Assembly: GCF_032854445.1 (NCBI RefSeq)
Contig: NC_088295.1
Span: forward strand, 85,482,644-85,546,643
DNA length: 64,000 nt
Direction: 5' to 3'
Source of the DNA: Liolophura sinensis
Lineage: Eukaryota; Mollusca; Polyplacophora; Chitonida; Chitonidae
Part shown: piece after piece, positions 22,480 through 35,413 of the stretch
How positions within the stretch are numbered: the stretch's first letter is position 1
Layout of the letters: each line of letters starts with the position of its first letter
The notes under the pieces: model-generated
Seen by the model: the letters and a program-made list of their open reading frames with translations, nothing else
What the model was told of the DNA's origin: nothing
Database searches by the model: none
Position numbers and translations under genes: made by a program

Positions 22480-25400
22480 AATCCAACAACAATATACATG
22501 CAAGCTCACTGTCACAATCCTGTATCATAAGCCTTTATAGGGTGCAGTGCAATATACAAGAAAGGTATCACACAAGTCTTAGCCTTAAGATACGAGATGT
22601 GAAGATCACTTCCTGGCAGGTTCCTTCACTGGGCTTGTCTTAACACTCCAATACTGGTGGTACAAATGAGCCATTATTATAAGCTGTGGTAGATTGTGAA
22701 GAACAGAGAAGGTCTATGAGAGACAGAGGTGCGAGAGAGACCACCACAGTCTACCTTCACACCGCTCTGTGATGATCTATAGAACAGCACTGGTCCTACC
22801 ACGCTGGCCTGCTAACTGCCCCAAGACTGACTGAGGTGTTACTGTGTGTGGCAGTCGATCTGGCTCCCCAGTCAGCCTGATCTGTCAGTCAGGTCTGCAA
22901 GCTGCCAAGCCCAGCTTGGCTACAGACTTCAGGGTACAGGCCCAGGCCACTCCGCTAGCAGCTGTTCCTTCCCTTGGCCCCTGTGGACAAGCAGTCAAAC
23001 ACATGGAGCCTTGCTTCCTAAGGGACCTCTTGACAAGATGCCTTCAGACAACTTACATATCAGCCCCAAGTCAATGACACACAGATGTGTTGTGGGCAGA
23101 GGAAACGCTCTGATACCTTCTCTCTGATACCTTCTCGGACTTCACTGAGAGCGAAACAAACTTAAAATTGTGTAAACTCTATGGATAGCCTTGGATTGCT
23201 CTGGGTACAGGGCCAAGTCAGAATCTCTGATTCAGTAGCCTAATCAATGAACAGATATATTACTGGACAGCTTGGCAGCAGTAACAAATACCATGGCTGC
23301 CACAGGTGATGACATAAGACCATGCACACAAAGACTTACAAAGACTTACAAAATATTATGTAATAAGCAAATGATAATCTGTGAGAAACAGATTATTACA
23401 TCCCAGTGGGACACAATTCATACATGCTGCACTTCCACTCAAAGCTCTGGCATACACAGGAAATGAATTTCATAGAAAGGATATATAATTGTACCTGATT
23501 ATCAATCAGAGATATTTCAAAACCAGCCATCATAGCCATGTTTGTCTTATCAAATTCAAATGATAAAAACATAATCAAATCATGATCTGACAACTAATGA
23601 AAGCTAGCTTTTTTTACACATACTTGTACTTGCACAGGCAATACTGCACATTGTTCAGCGCTGAAGTACCCTGCCAAAACCAACAACATTTTTTTTTTCT
23701 ATTCAAATTGAGACTGACACTTTGGAGACAAAGCACACTGGTTCATATTTCAGTCTGCAAAGAAATATTCAGGATGTGCCGACCAGTGAGCACAATAGCT
23801 GTGTTAGATGCGGGAGTGGGGAGGGTGATCAAGTTTAGTCTCCTCATTAGGCCATCACGACATCCTTAAAACCTGGGGTCTTGTCTAGTGATTCAGAACA
23901 TAGACAGCCCAGAGGAGGGGCACCATTGAGCTGTGTTACATCAGGGTCTCCTGAGGAGTTAGCGTGCTGCTTTATCCTCTACAGGATGCAGTCACTGCAC
24001 AAATGCACCGCGGGTACGTGCAATGCTGCTCACCCTGACAATAACACAGTTTTTCCATGGTTTTCAACAAAATGGACATAATTCCATAAAAGAGAAGTGG
24101 GGTGCAAGGCATTTCATAACATCAGCATTGAATATGAGCTGACCTAGTTTACAACTGGGCGCATCAATTCTGAGAGAATCAAGGGATGAGCCCAGAGCCA
24201 TTGATTGGTTCTCATCACCTACAGATTATGTAGGGTTATGAATGAGAGGATAAATCAATGAAGCATTACATGTCACATCAGCAGTCTACTAAACAGAGGT
24301 GGGGGTCCAGTGGGTCATGTCAGGCCTGACACTGACACATTATCCCTGGGTCAGACAGTCCGATCAAGAATACACAACCAGGACATGCATAGTGAGACTG
24401 ACACTGACACAGAAAAACCAACATTCAAGCATTTCCCATGTACAATAACCATATTAACCACCTAACTGTACATGCAAATCTGATTTACTGCAGAAAGAAA
24501 AACTTATATTAGCCCAATTGGTCTTCAATTATCCTAAAAATTTCCATTAATTTACCACCAAAATTTGACACATTACAAAGAAAGAAATGCCTTGTGATTT
24601 CAGAAGAAATGGTTGATAATTCAACTATAAAATGCAAGAAAAATGGCAGTTGCAACTCAGAGCTTGGTGTTAGACACATTAGCAGCTGACATACACAGAG
24701 GAATTTATTGGTCCATTAGCCTGCTAATAAATACCAGAAATTTGAGCATCAAGACAAGCAGAACCTCATTCCACACCCACTCACACCTTCCTTGCTTGTC
24801 TCTCTGGAAGAGTCCCCCTCCCAGCTGGTGGCCATGCAAGTTCATTAATACCTCATTAGAGCCTTAATACATGTAAATTGTTGTGGGGCAACATGCCTAA
24901 TGGGCACATGAAAAATGGGCAGGGCTTGCTGGAGAAAATTGGGGAATTTCTGAAACATAAAATAGGGCCAGGAGAGTAAGGTAACCTTGCAACAGCCCAC
25001 TGACCATCTCTAATATCCATGCCTCTGGCCCTGACACACTGACACAGAGATAGCCTCTGTATGTCCAGTTCTGTAATTAACAGACCTCTGATCACAGACA
25101 AGGTCCCACTAATTACAGCCTTGCATCATTTGTACATGTCACTCCTGACTATACCATCATTTATAAAGAGAGATTGCTGTCTGACAGCTGTGAATACCTG
25201 CCAATAACACAACTCTTTAAAATAATGGTCCAGCTACCACACTTCCATTATTTTTGCCCTGAACCCATGCCCCCCCCCCCCCCCATCCTGGTGCATTCCA
25301 ATAATTTATCTCCATTTTACAGAGGCTTTTAGGAGCTAACAATCAAGTGGCTTTTCTTGTCATGTTAATGAAATAACCCAGACATTGGGGTGTCTGAGGT

Positions 25401-26370
25401 AAACTGCCAGAATTCAGACTAAATAACAAAGACAAAAGCTGTGATAATGTCTTAAATATTCACCTTTGGTACAAACTGATTGGTATATATCATAGTAGTG
25501 AAACTAACAATCAAAATGCTTAAACTAGGTTACATGGGTCTTTAATAAATTGCAAAAAAATTTCAACAACGCAAAGCTGTGAGTTAATAGATGGAAAAGG
25601 ATGTCACTTAAATGTACAGCAATCTCCAAACAAGCCTCTGAGGAGAGCTTTCACAGTTGTAGTATGTTTTTTCACATAGATATATCTCACCCAAGGGCAG
25701 TCAGTACCAAGAGGTCAGAATGAACATCCTATTTCTGACACTAAAGTAATCCTAAAGTGGCCAAGTCTGGTGTGGACCAACCTCCACTGGGCCAGCAGCC
25801 CTGGATTGGTCCTCCACCATATAAAAGCTAAAACCAGACTTTGTGTCATTCCATCGCCTATACTTATACAGATATCCCGTAGCTACCAGAAATGTTAGAA
25901 AGAACTGGTTGTTTTTTCAAGGGTATTTAGACAGTAGCACCGTGGCTAAACTGGTGAGTGCCCCCAGCTGATCTACATGTGTACCACTGGGCAGCTCTTG
26001 GTCAAGTTTGGTCACAGTTTCCAGACACAGTCAGAGGGGGACTCTTGACAAGACCAGTCCAGCCTATTACAAGTGTTTTTATAGTGGTTTACATTTCAAG
26101 CTGTGTCCCAGACAACAGGAGGCCTCCTCTTCAAATATTACATTTTTCCAGGCAATTCTGTTTTTAACTTCTTTGGTAAACATACTAAAAATGTAATCAG
26201 TTAACTGAGACATCCTCAAACACAAATCAAAATTGACAAATTGCATCTATTAAAAGGAAGTAATTATAAAATTGTCAACAATGAGCACGTGTTCAAATTA
26301 GACACATGTATGCATATTAGATCTGTGCACAGCAGGTAAATGAATTTGCAATGGATGTGATGCAGAAGTT

Positions 26371-26399
26371 GGGGGTGGAGGGTGAGGGTGGGGGTGGGG
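26371..26399 (+). repeat. G-quadruplex-capable G-rich run
   Basis: Consecutive runs GGGGG, GG, GGG, GGG, GGGGG and GGGG are separated by one- or two-base spacers. This satisfies the usual four-run G-quadruplex pattern on the plus strand. Confidence 0.75.
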
Positions 26400-26702
26400 T
26401 GACAGTGGTGGTGAGGTGGATGGAAACAAATGCAGGAGCGCGCCATCAGATGTTTGCTGCCAGGCTCATTATGACTGTTTATGTAATGTTATTATCTGAG
26501 AATGAATTAAGCAATAACAGAATAAACAATTTTTATTCCTATTAGCTATAAATAAATTTTCCATGCATAATTTTTTTAAAATATTTTTGTTATAATCAGT
26601 AGATAAATTCTCCTGATTATTATATTTTAAAACATTACCTCTATTTTCATTCATTAATAAAGAGGAACTACCTGAGGGCTTCAACATTATATTGATGAAT
26701 GC

Positions 26703-26778
26703 TGCCTTATCTGTTACAAGGGTTCTGCCTTATCTGTTACAAAGGTTCTGCCTTATCTGTTACAAGGGCTCTGCCTTA
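26703..26778. repeat. Short tandem repeat, 23-bp unit, 3 copies plus partial
   Basis: Units start at 26703, 26726 and 26749, share TGCCTTATCTGTTACAA and differ by single bases. A partial copy (TGCCTTA) follows at 26772. Confidence 0.95.
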
Positions 26779-26847
26779 AAGATTAAATATTACTTACATG
26801 AATTCAGCCAGTTTATGTGCATAACACAAAATCTCCTTCATTTGTAT

Positions 26848-27374
26848 TTAAAGGAGAAGAAAAAATTTTAAAAAATGACACCACAGGCTGAAGAGAGCAC
26901 ATTTTTTTTTTTCTATCTGGTGGTGCCTGATGCATAATTTTGCGATTTATACATGTAAAGTCGTGTCCTCCATCTTTAACACCCTGTAATTTATGCAGGG
27001 GGTGTTTTGCCTCTCTGCCAATGAGAAACTGCCGGCTTGTTCATGTAAACTCAGACCCTACACCCAACATTCTAGTTTCCCGATCGCCAAGTGGAAAACA
27101 AACTGTACTGTTCGCTACTTTTTGGGAAGAAGACCTCTACAGGAAAGGTATGAACTGCACTTCGCCGGTTTCCGACGGAATTTTCCTTCTAACACAGAAG
27201 ACTTCAGGACTAGTTCTTAGGCAAAATGGAGTTGCCGGATTTTGGTACTGACTTTATTTACAATTTATCAACTTGAGGTACATATTAGATTTTTTTTTAT
27301 GGCATGCACCTGAAAGGAAATGCATACTCTTTTCAATGGTATTTGTTTGATATTTAAATTTTCTTCTCCTTTAA
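26848..27374. mobile_element. Probable TTAA-flanked MITE (piggyBac-like), about 519 bp
   Basis: A terminal inverted repeat AGGAGAAGAAAA at 26852 is matched by TTTTCTTCTCCT ending at 27370; the arms stay similar for about 15-20 bases allowing a small gap. Both ends are bounded directly by TTAA (26848-26851 and 27371-27374), the target-site duplication of the piggyBac superfamily. The interior is non-autonomous: the only ORF (26940-27251, plus) is about 100 codons and unlike a transposase. The interior is GC- and CpG-richer than the surroundings (about 27040-27240), consistent with inserted foreign sequence. The assignment rests on ends and TSD only. TTTAAA at both ends leaves the exact boundary ambiguous by a base. 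Confidence 0.6.
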
Positions 27375-29108
27375 ACTTAGGACAAGGAAGTAACCCTTTT
27401 AAGAACAGCGTATTTTGAGGACTGCATATACATATAAATGAAAACATAATAGCCAAACAGGAAATCCTAAAGTTTGGCAACATGTGGTCTCCCTTACAAC
27501 ATCAGACAAAGTGTTTTGATTCTCCCCAGTGGCTTGGTAGCAATATAGAAAAGTACTTTTATGTTTCTTGTACGCAGCCAATACAACAACAGGAAGTGAC
27601 GTGACTCCAATAAGAATATCAAATTGAGACCCCAAAGAGAAATGTGCACACAATCTTTGTACACTGATAGAGGCCTGACTAAACATTTGTGTACACTTTT
27701 GCCATTTGCCTTACATCGACAATCAATGCCAGATTTCACAACAAATTTACAACACATCTGAGCGACAGACTGGGCACTCTCATCCAGCTTCCACCCCCAC
27801 CACCACTCTGGTCCCAGGGAAGATGAGTAACAAATGTGTTCCTTGCCTTATATAAACACATTACAACCATAGCCTGTGGGCCTATGTTCAATTAAAATGG
27901 GGAAAATTAAATGAAACACATGTCCAATCCACAAAGACATGATGCTTGTTAAATTAAGCATAATAATTATAGCAACATCCTGACTACAAGCAATATATTC
28001 TTTTTATGTAATTCTTCTTTAAAAAAGGTCACAAGTTTAGACCTCTTTTGTTGAGAAATTAATTAACCTTTTTTTTTTCACCACTACAAGATGATACAGG
28101 AGATAACGAACCAAGACATGAGGCACCTGTACAGTTATGCGCCCACACTGTTATCTGATAGCCTGATGTATATACAAGTGTGCAGATCTCTTCATATTCG
28201 GAAAATGTGAGGTGAATAAGATGAAAAACTCACCAGAAAGGGTCTATAATCCTAGGCACTCTCACAGTTGAGACCTGAAGGTTTGTTCCGCATTAAAATG
28301 TTGTTCTCAGGTCCAGACAGAACACATCAATTCTCCTGTAACAGAAATAAACCCAGAATTTAGCTGTAGTCTTTACTGTCTGACCTCAACAAAGGTTTCA
28401 TGTTTTCTGTGAAAAACAGGGCTTAACTGTTAAAATAATGTAATCATTCAAGTGCCAGCAGTCATGCATGCCACAGGGTTAAGAGCCGCTACAGAAAACA
28501 GACCGATTTAAAACACACAAACCCAGGCTAAATTCCCCACGACCTTGTAAGGTTATAGAACACAAAAAATTATCCTGACTTAGCTTGCACAAAACGGTAC
28601 TGCCAAAAGAAATTATCTATTACACTGTATATCATGCCATTAACCAAATCAGTTTGACTACTGTGATGAGAATTAACTGTCAAGATCTCAAAATAATACA
28701 CTTAATGTATAGCCAACAACATACATGGGTATCACTTATGGTACACAAACAATGACAATTCTCTTTTACAATTTGTTTTCACTTTGAGGACTGGTACAAC
28801 AACTTCTGTAAACTCCCAAGTCTTCAGGACCAGCAATTGACCAGGTAATACCCTGTATGCATAGATACCCCAATATTCGTACATCAAAGTGGTTCAGCAA
28901 ATCATCTCATTCCACCACTAGGCTGTGATTTGTAACAAAGTGACAATGACATTGAAATATGGCAGAAACTTGATCAAGACAAAATGTCATGAGAGAGAAA
29001 AAAAATGAATTACAGAAGAAGAATAGCCGGCATTCCATCGGGCTGTAAAAACCTGTCTTAGGTAGCAGCTCCAGGGAGAATTTCACAGTGGAAAACATAA
29101 ATGAGTAA
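27375..29108. other. Intron or intergenic DNA with a weak non-coding exon candidate
   Basis: On the minus strand 28335-28234 (102 bases) lies between GTTTATTTCTGTTACAG and the donor GTGAGTTTTTC but has stops in every frame, so it could only be a UTR or lncRNA exon. The remaining ORFs are not protein-like. Confidence 0.4.
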
Positions 29109-32100
29109 TACAGTCCTAGATTAGCTTGTCCATTATACCGCTGATGACATACAGTCCTAGATTAGCTGGTCCATTATACCGCTGGTGACATACAGTCATA
29201 GATTAGCTTGTCCATTATACCGCTGATGACATACAGTCCTAGATTAGCTTGTCCATTATACTGCTGGTGACATACAGTCATAGATTAGCTTGTCCATTAT
29301 AAGGCTGGTGACATACAGTCCTAGATTAGCTTGTCCATTATACTGCTGGTGACATACAGTCCTAGATTAGCTTGTCCATTATACCGCTGATGACATACAG
29401 TCCTAGATTAGCTGGTCCATTATACCGCTGATGACATACAGTCCTAGATTAGCTTGTCCATTATACCGCTGATGACATACAGTTCTAGATTAGCTGGTCC
29501 ATTATACCGCTGATGACATACAGTCCTAGATTAGCTTGTCCATTATACTGCTGGTGACATACAGTCATAGATTAGCTTGTCCATTATAAGGCTGGTGACA
29601 TACAGTCCTAGATTAGCTTGTCCATTATACCGCTGATGACATACAGTCCTAGATTAGCTGGTCCATTATACCGCTGATGACATACAGTCCTAGATTAGCT
29701 TGTCCATTATACCGCTGATGACATACAGTCCTAGATTAGCTGGTCCATTATACCGCTGGTGACATACAGTCCTAGATTAGCTTGTCCATTATACTGCTGG
29801 TAACATACAGTCCTAGATTAGCTTGTCCATTATACTGCTGATGACATACAGTCCTAGATTAGCTTGTCCATTATACTGCTGGTGACATACAGTCCTAGAT
29901 TAGCTTGTCCATTATACCGCTGATGACATACAGTCCTAGATTAGCTTGTCCATTATACCGCTGATGACATACAGTCCTAGATTAGCTTGTCCATTATACC
30001 GCTGATGACATACAGTCCTAGATTAGCTTGTCCATTATACCGCTGATGACATACAGTCCTAGATTAGCTTGTCCATTATACTGCTGGTGACATACAGTCA
30101 TAGATTAGCTGGTCCATTATACTGCTGGTGACAAAGTCCTAGACTAGCTTGTCCATTATACTGCTGGTGACATACAGTCCTAGATTAGCTTGACCAGTAT
30201 ACTGTTGGTGACATACAGTCCTAGATTAGCTTGTCCATTATACTGCTGGCAACATACAGTCCTAGATTAGCTTGACCAGTATACTGCTGGTGACATACAG
30301 TCCTAGATTAGCGTGTCCATTATATTGCTGGTGACATACAGTCCTAGATTAGCTTGTCCATTATAAGGCTGTTGACTTACAGTCCTACATTAGCGTGTCC
30401 ATTATACTGCTGGTGACATATAGTCCTAGATTAGCTTGTCCATTATACTGCTGGTGACATACAGTCCTAGATTAGCGTGTCCATTATACTGCTGGTGACA
30501 TACAGTCCTAGATTAGCTTGTCCATTATACTGCTGGTGACATACAGTCCTAGATTAGCTTGACCAGTATACTGTTGGTGACATAAAGTCCTAGATTAGCT
30601 TGTCCATTATACTGCTGGTAACATACAGTCCTAGATTAGCTTGACCAGTATATTGCTGGTGACATACAGTCCTAGATTAGCGTGTCCATTATATTGCTGG
30701 TGACATACAGTCCTAGATTAGCTTGTCCATTATAAGGCTGGTGACATACAGTCCTAGATTAGTTTGTCCATTATACTGCTGGTGACATACTGTCCTAGAT
30801 TAGCTTGTCCATTATACTGCTGGTAACATACAGTCCTAGATTAGCGTGTCCATTATACTGCTGGTGACATACAGTCCTAGATTAGCTTGTCCATTATACT
30901 GCTGGTGACATACAGTCCTAGATTAGCTTGTCCATTATACTGCTGGTGACATACAGTCCTAGATTAGCGTGTCCATTATACTGCTGGTAACATACAGTCC
31001 TAGATTAGCTTGTCCATTATACTGCTGGTGACATACAGTCCTAGATTAGCTTGTCCATTATACTGCTGGTGACATATAGTCCTAGATTAGCTGGTCCATT
31101 ATACTGCTGGTGACATACAGTCCTAGATTAGCTGGTCCATAATACTGCTGGTGACATATAGTCCTAGATTAGCTGGTCCATTATACTGCTGGTGACATAC
31201 AGTCCTAGATTAGCTGGTCCATAATACTGCTGGTGACATATAGTCCTAGATTAGCTTGTCCATTATACTGCTGGTGACATACAGTCCTAGATTAGCTTGT
31301 CCATTATACTGCTGGTGACATATAGTCCTAGATTAGCTGGTCCATTATACTGCTGGTGACATACAGTCCTAGATTAGCTGGTCCATAATACTGCTGGTGA
31401 CATATAGTCCTAGATTAGCTGGTCCATTATACTGCTGGTGACATACAGTCCTAGATTAGCTGGTCCATTATACTGCTGGTGACATACAGTCCTAGATTAG
31501 CTGGTCCATAATACTGCTGGTGACATATAGTCCTAGATTAGCTGGTCCATTATACTGCTGGTGACATACAGTCCTAGATTAGCTGGTCCATAATACTGCT
31601 GGTGACATATAGTCCTAGATTAGCTGGTCCATTATATTGCTGGTGACATACAGTCCTAGATTAGCTGGTCCATTATACTGCTGGTGACATACTGTCCTAG
31701 ATTAGCTGGTCCATAATACTGCTGGTGACATATAGTCCTAGATTAGCTGGTCCATTATACTGCTGGTGACATACTGTCCTACATTAGCTGGTCCATAATA
31801 CTGCTGGTGACATATAGTCCTAGATTAGCATGTCCATTATACTGCTGGTGACATACAGTCCTAGATTAGCTGGTCCATTATACTGCTGGTGACATACAGT
31901 CCTAGATTAGCTGGTCCATTATACTGCTGGTGACATACAGTCCTAGATTAGCTGGTCCATAATATTGCTGGTGACATATAGTCCTAGATTAGCGTGTCCA
32001 TTATACTGCTGGTAACATACAGTCCTAGATTAGCTTGTCCATTATACTGCTGGTGACATACAGTCCTAGATTAGCTGGTCCATTATACTGCTGGTGACAT

Positions 32101-32673
32101 ACAGTCCTAGATTAGCTGGTCCATAATACTGCTGGTGACATACAGTCCTACATTAGCTGGTCCATAATACTGCTGGTGACATATAGTCCTAGATTAGCAT
32201 GTCCATTATACTGCTGGTGACATATAGTCCTAGATTAGCTGGTCCATTATACTGCTGGTGACATACAGTCCTAGATTAGCTGGTCCATAATACTGCTGGT
32301 GACATATAGTCCTAGATTAGCTGGTCCATTATATTGCTGGTGACATACAGTCCTAGATTAGCTGGTCCATTATACTGCTGGTGACATACTGTCCTAGATT
32401 AGCTGGTCCATAATACTGCTGGTGACATATAGTCCTAGATTAGCTGGTCCATTATACTGCTGGTGACATACTGTCCTACATTAGCTGGTCCATAATACTG
32501 CTGGTGACATATAGTCCTAGATTAGCATGTCCATTATACTGCTGGTGACATACAGTCCTAGATTAGCTGGTCCATTATACTGCTGGTGACATACAGTCCT
32601 AGATTAGCTGGTCCATTATACTGCTGGTGACATACAGTCCTAGATTAGCTGGTCCATTATACTGCTGGTGACA
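29109..32673. repeat. Large minisatellite, 41-bp unit, about 87 copies
   Basis: The unit reads TACAGTCCTAGATTAGCTTG, TCCATTATACTGCTGGTGAC and A. Spacing stays at 41 bp almost throughout, with one two-base loss at about 30132. Stops (TAG) in the unit and its non-triplet length rule out coding. Variant units are zoned: CCGCTGATGAC types on the left, GCGTGTCC and GACCAGTAT types in the middle, GCTGGTCC with CATAATACTG and CATATAG types on the right. Marker variants recur at 287 bp (29301 and 29588), 369 bp (30192 and 30561) and 697 bp (31631 and 32328). These are exactly 7, 9 and 17 units, so blocks were copied by unequal exchange. It lies in non-coding DNA and would be highly length-variable. 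Confidence 0.97.
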
Positions 32674-35209
32674 TCCGTCAGAATTCATCAGACTCTTATA
32701 CAGCACATGATAGGGGATGTGCACAGTAAGTTACTTCCTGGCAATAAAACCCAGGCAGTGCCAGAGAAACTTGTCTTCATCCAAGGCAAACACAAAAAAG
32801 AAATTCAAAAAACTTCTTGTTGAACCAAGGGACTAGTTGTGCAGAAGCCCAGTTAGAAGAGGTAGATCCTAATGTTGCACACCAATAAATGTAAACCAAC
32901 TTCACTGTGATTATAAACATAATGTATGTCAAAATGGAATTTACATGTTTTATATTTATGAAATATAAAACATTATATTTATGAAATTTAAAGTATATGT
33001 AGAATCAATAAAAAAAAGACTTTCATAGGGGAATAAAAAACATATCAGTCCAAATAAAATTCTATCATCACATGTGGCTGATGGGGAGGCAGCAATATGG
33101 CACTAACATGCACAGTGCAGGAAAATGTACACAACACCTGGTCACAATGACATGGAGATTTTTTCCTTTAGCTATCATCATCTGAACAGATTTCAGAGAT
33201 AGAAAAATAGTTGCCTGAACAAGTATGACATGGAAAATAAAACAAATGATGATGAAATACAACAATGACCTGTGGGTCTTGTTCACATGCTGTACAACCA
33301 CATTACAACAGTAAAAAATTTCTCTCACTTTCATGTTTCCTGCATGGTGTCATGTACTGTTCACATCAATCAAAAGTCTCTACAGTTAGGTGAACAGACT
33401 ACTGTCAATCATCACCAGGTGCTTTAACTACTGTGAAATTTGCTTAAAAAATGTTAGTGAGTGTAATAAACAACACCGGTTGAGTCATGCAGTAGACATA
33501 GCAATAAAGGCTTACAGGTAAGTTTTCTCTTATTTTATGTTTCTCTTAGATTATAAAGAGTTAGATTACCACGTTAACAAAGGCCTCTATTGTAGAATTG
33601 CTGACATTTTTTACTTCAGAGCCAGTCAGTGTAGAATGTGAAGCATTAACTAACATTTTTGTGTCCCTAATTGAAGTGGCACTCAATTGGCTAAATTAAG
33701 TACAGACACCACTATACATGTAATAGAAATAAACAGGTAGTATCATATCAGCAGCTAAATGTGTGAGAAAAGGAGATATGATTTTTTTTTCAATAAATTA
33801 GACCATTTAGCAATTGACAAATGATGACAGAAATGACAATTAATTAATGTTTATATATGCTTATCACACATCAAATCAAAAAGCCAGAGATACCATACTT
33901 GTCCAGTAAGTGCTACAGGTTGGTACAGTTTTATGTAGGTACAAGAAAAATGTGACCACTGCACTGCAAGAAAGCTACGTGCAATGTACCATAAGTCAAT
34001 AAAATTGTCATGATTTTAATGATGAACTCATCAACCATAAATTCACCATATTCAGCTAATATTGTTGTTGATCAACAGCTGGAAATTTGTTTTACATGTA
34101 TGATCCTGCTAAACCAGACAAATACATAAACAACCATAGCCACAGTGAAGGATGCTCAATGCATTTGTAAAGACATTCACTAATGCTAGTTACCTCCCCT
34201 TCTCTGCATCCATCAACAAGGATGCAACTGGAATGACAAATGTCTGAAGGAAATGAAAAATGGCATTAACCTTTTACTTATCTATACAAACTGATGGAAA
34301 GTATAATTGCTGTGGAAGAAGAGTTCCTCTCAATTAAAAGACCAATCAATAAAAATATATCTGTATAAAACAAGCCTTCAGGCTTGTTCAGTTCAGTGAG
34401 CAGGTATTGCAAAAATAACAGCATTGTATATAAACAAAGAACAGTCTGATTTATAAGTGTATGTAGAATGTATACAATGGAGAATTGTAGGACATGATCA
34501 CCCAAAAAGTGTCTCTAGTGATGGCATGACACCTTCAGCAAGATGACATATTGTCTGTCTTCCTATACCTAATAAAAAACAATGCTTCAAGGACTTCAGC
34601 AAGACGTGTGATCGACGGAAAAACAACACAAATTACATTATTTTGGTCTTTTTCGAGGATTGGGAAAAGCAGTTAACACTATGTGAAGGAACTCTGCATT
34701 ACTGTAGTGAGGATTTCAACAAGGAACAGGTTCTGTGAATCATCTACCGCAGTTTTTATCACAGATTTTTACTGGTAATGTCAGTGAGGATATTTACCAC
34801 TCCCTACAGGCATAGATTTGTTGATATAAAGGATGAAATAACCACAGTGCACACCAATGAATGCTTTAATGGTAATGTCTATTTTCACTACAATAATTAT
34901 TAACCTGCCACCTCAGTGTGATAAATATTAAATGACCATGTGGATAGAGCAGTTAATTTTCACTAATTCTGACATTAACACGGGGGTTTAAAAGCTTTAC
35001 AGGACCTGAAAGTAAATGTGGCTATTATTGTAGGCTCTGGGTAGATCAAAAAGCCTAGCTGACCCCCTGACTATGATATATAGTCCTGCAGGTAGTGCCA
35101 AGTGACCTAGATTAGGCCAGGGAGACAAGAAGCTGATCTATCTCTGGCCATCTGCATATAGATGCAGTTTGTGCGGAGGCCAATTTAGCTCAAACTGCTC
35201 ACAAATTCA
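32674..35209. other. Intron or intergenic DNA, no gene recognised
   Basis: A+T-rich with a perfect hairpin at 32947-32971. A minus-strand ORF at 33068-33334 is hydrophobic but Cys/His/Ile-biased, as expected for translated A+T-rich DNA, and shows no gene signals. A plus-strand CAG-GTAAGT at about 33517 has no paired acceptor. Confidence 0.55.
32947..32971. repeat. Perfect hairpin, 11-bp stem, 3-base loop
   Basis: GTTTTATATTT, loop ATG, then the exact reverse complement. A further copy of the TATATTTATGAAAT portion follows immediately, making a small mixed repeat. Confidence 0.9.
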
Positions 35210-35413
35210 TTAAAGCAGTTCCAGAACTGCTGTCCTTCCAGTAGGGGGGAGAAAATAACTATACTTAGGCTGGGTGAGAAATGGCATTGATTTATCCAAG
35301 ATATCCATGGAAAGCATGCGCACCTCCTTTGTCACTGAAATTAGTGTAGCACCAATATATACCAGCAGTGTTGCTATGGCGACAAGCCATGCATGGAAAT
35401 GTGATGGAGGCAT
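35210..35413 (-). CDS. Possible small secreted or membrane ORF (67 aa)
   Basis: An ATG at 35413 opens 67 codons on the minus strand. The N-terminus is signal-peptide-like: MPPSHFHAW, then the hydrophobic stretch LVAIATLLVYIGATLISV, then charged TKEVR. The remaining 35 residues are polar and lack Cys pairs or a recognisable domain. TTATAAAC sits about 23 bases before the ATG and could be a TATA box, but then the leader would be almost nonexistent. The base at -3 is A, a favourable start context. A GAG-GTGCGC donor-like site after codon 30 is weak. It could be a small gene, an alternative first exon of a secreted protein, or chance. Confidence 0.22.
   Translation of the reverse strand: MPPSHFHAWLVAIATLLVYIGATLISVTKEVRMLSMDILDKSMPFLTQPKYSYFLPPTGRTAVLELL

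Larger units (their letters stand above)
22213..26702. other. Intron or intergenic DNA, locally GC-richer at 22.7-23.15 kb
   Basis: The 22.7-23.15 kb part is GC-richer. On the minus strand it contains a donor at 23057/23056 (ATAT before GTAAGTTG) and an acceptor ending at 22981 (GACTGCTTGTCCACAG), with only weak donors (GTAGGA, GTAGAC) after it. Any exon here would be non-coding because all frames stop. Elsewhere the region has small overlapping ORFs, a 15-base C tract at 25270-25284 and a tRNA A-box-like segment near 25940 that lacks a clear B box. Confidence 0.45.

Noticed and set aside
25935-26040. tRNA-derived SINE
   Set aside because: GTGGCTAAACTGGTGAGTGC resembles an A box, but the following B-box match is poor and there is no tail or target-site duplication.
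26940-27251. 103-codon plus-strand ORF as a gene
   Set aside because: It lies wholly inside the TTAA-flanked MITE and is not transposase-like.
28234-28335. 102-base minus-strand exon
   Set aside because: Same reasoning: good acceptor and donor, no open frame, no supporting neighbour. Kept only as a note in the stretch entry.
29109-32673. CRISPR array
   Set aside because: Units are contiguous with no unique spacers, vary in sequence, and the DNA is eukaryotic in character.
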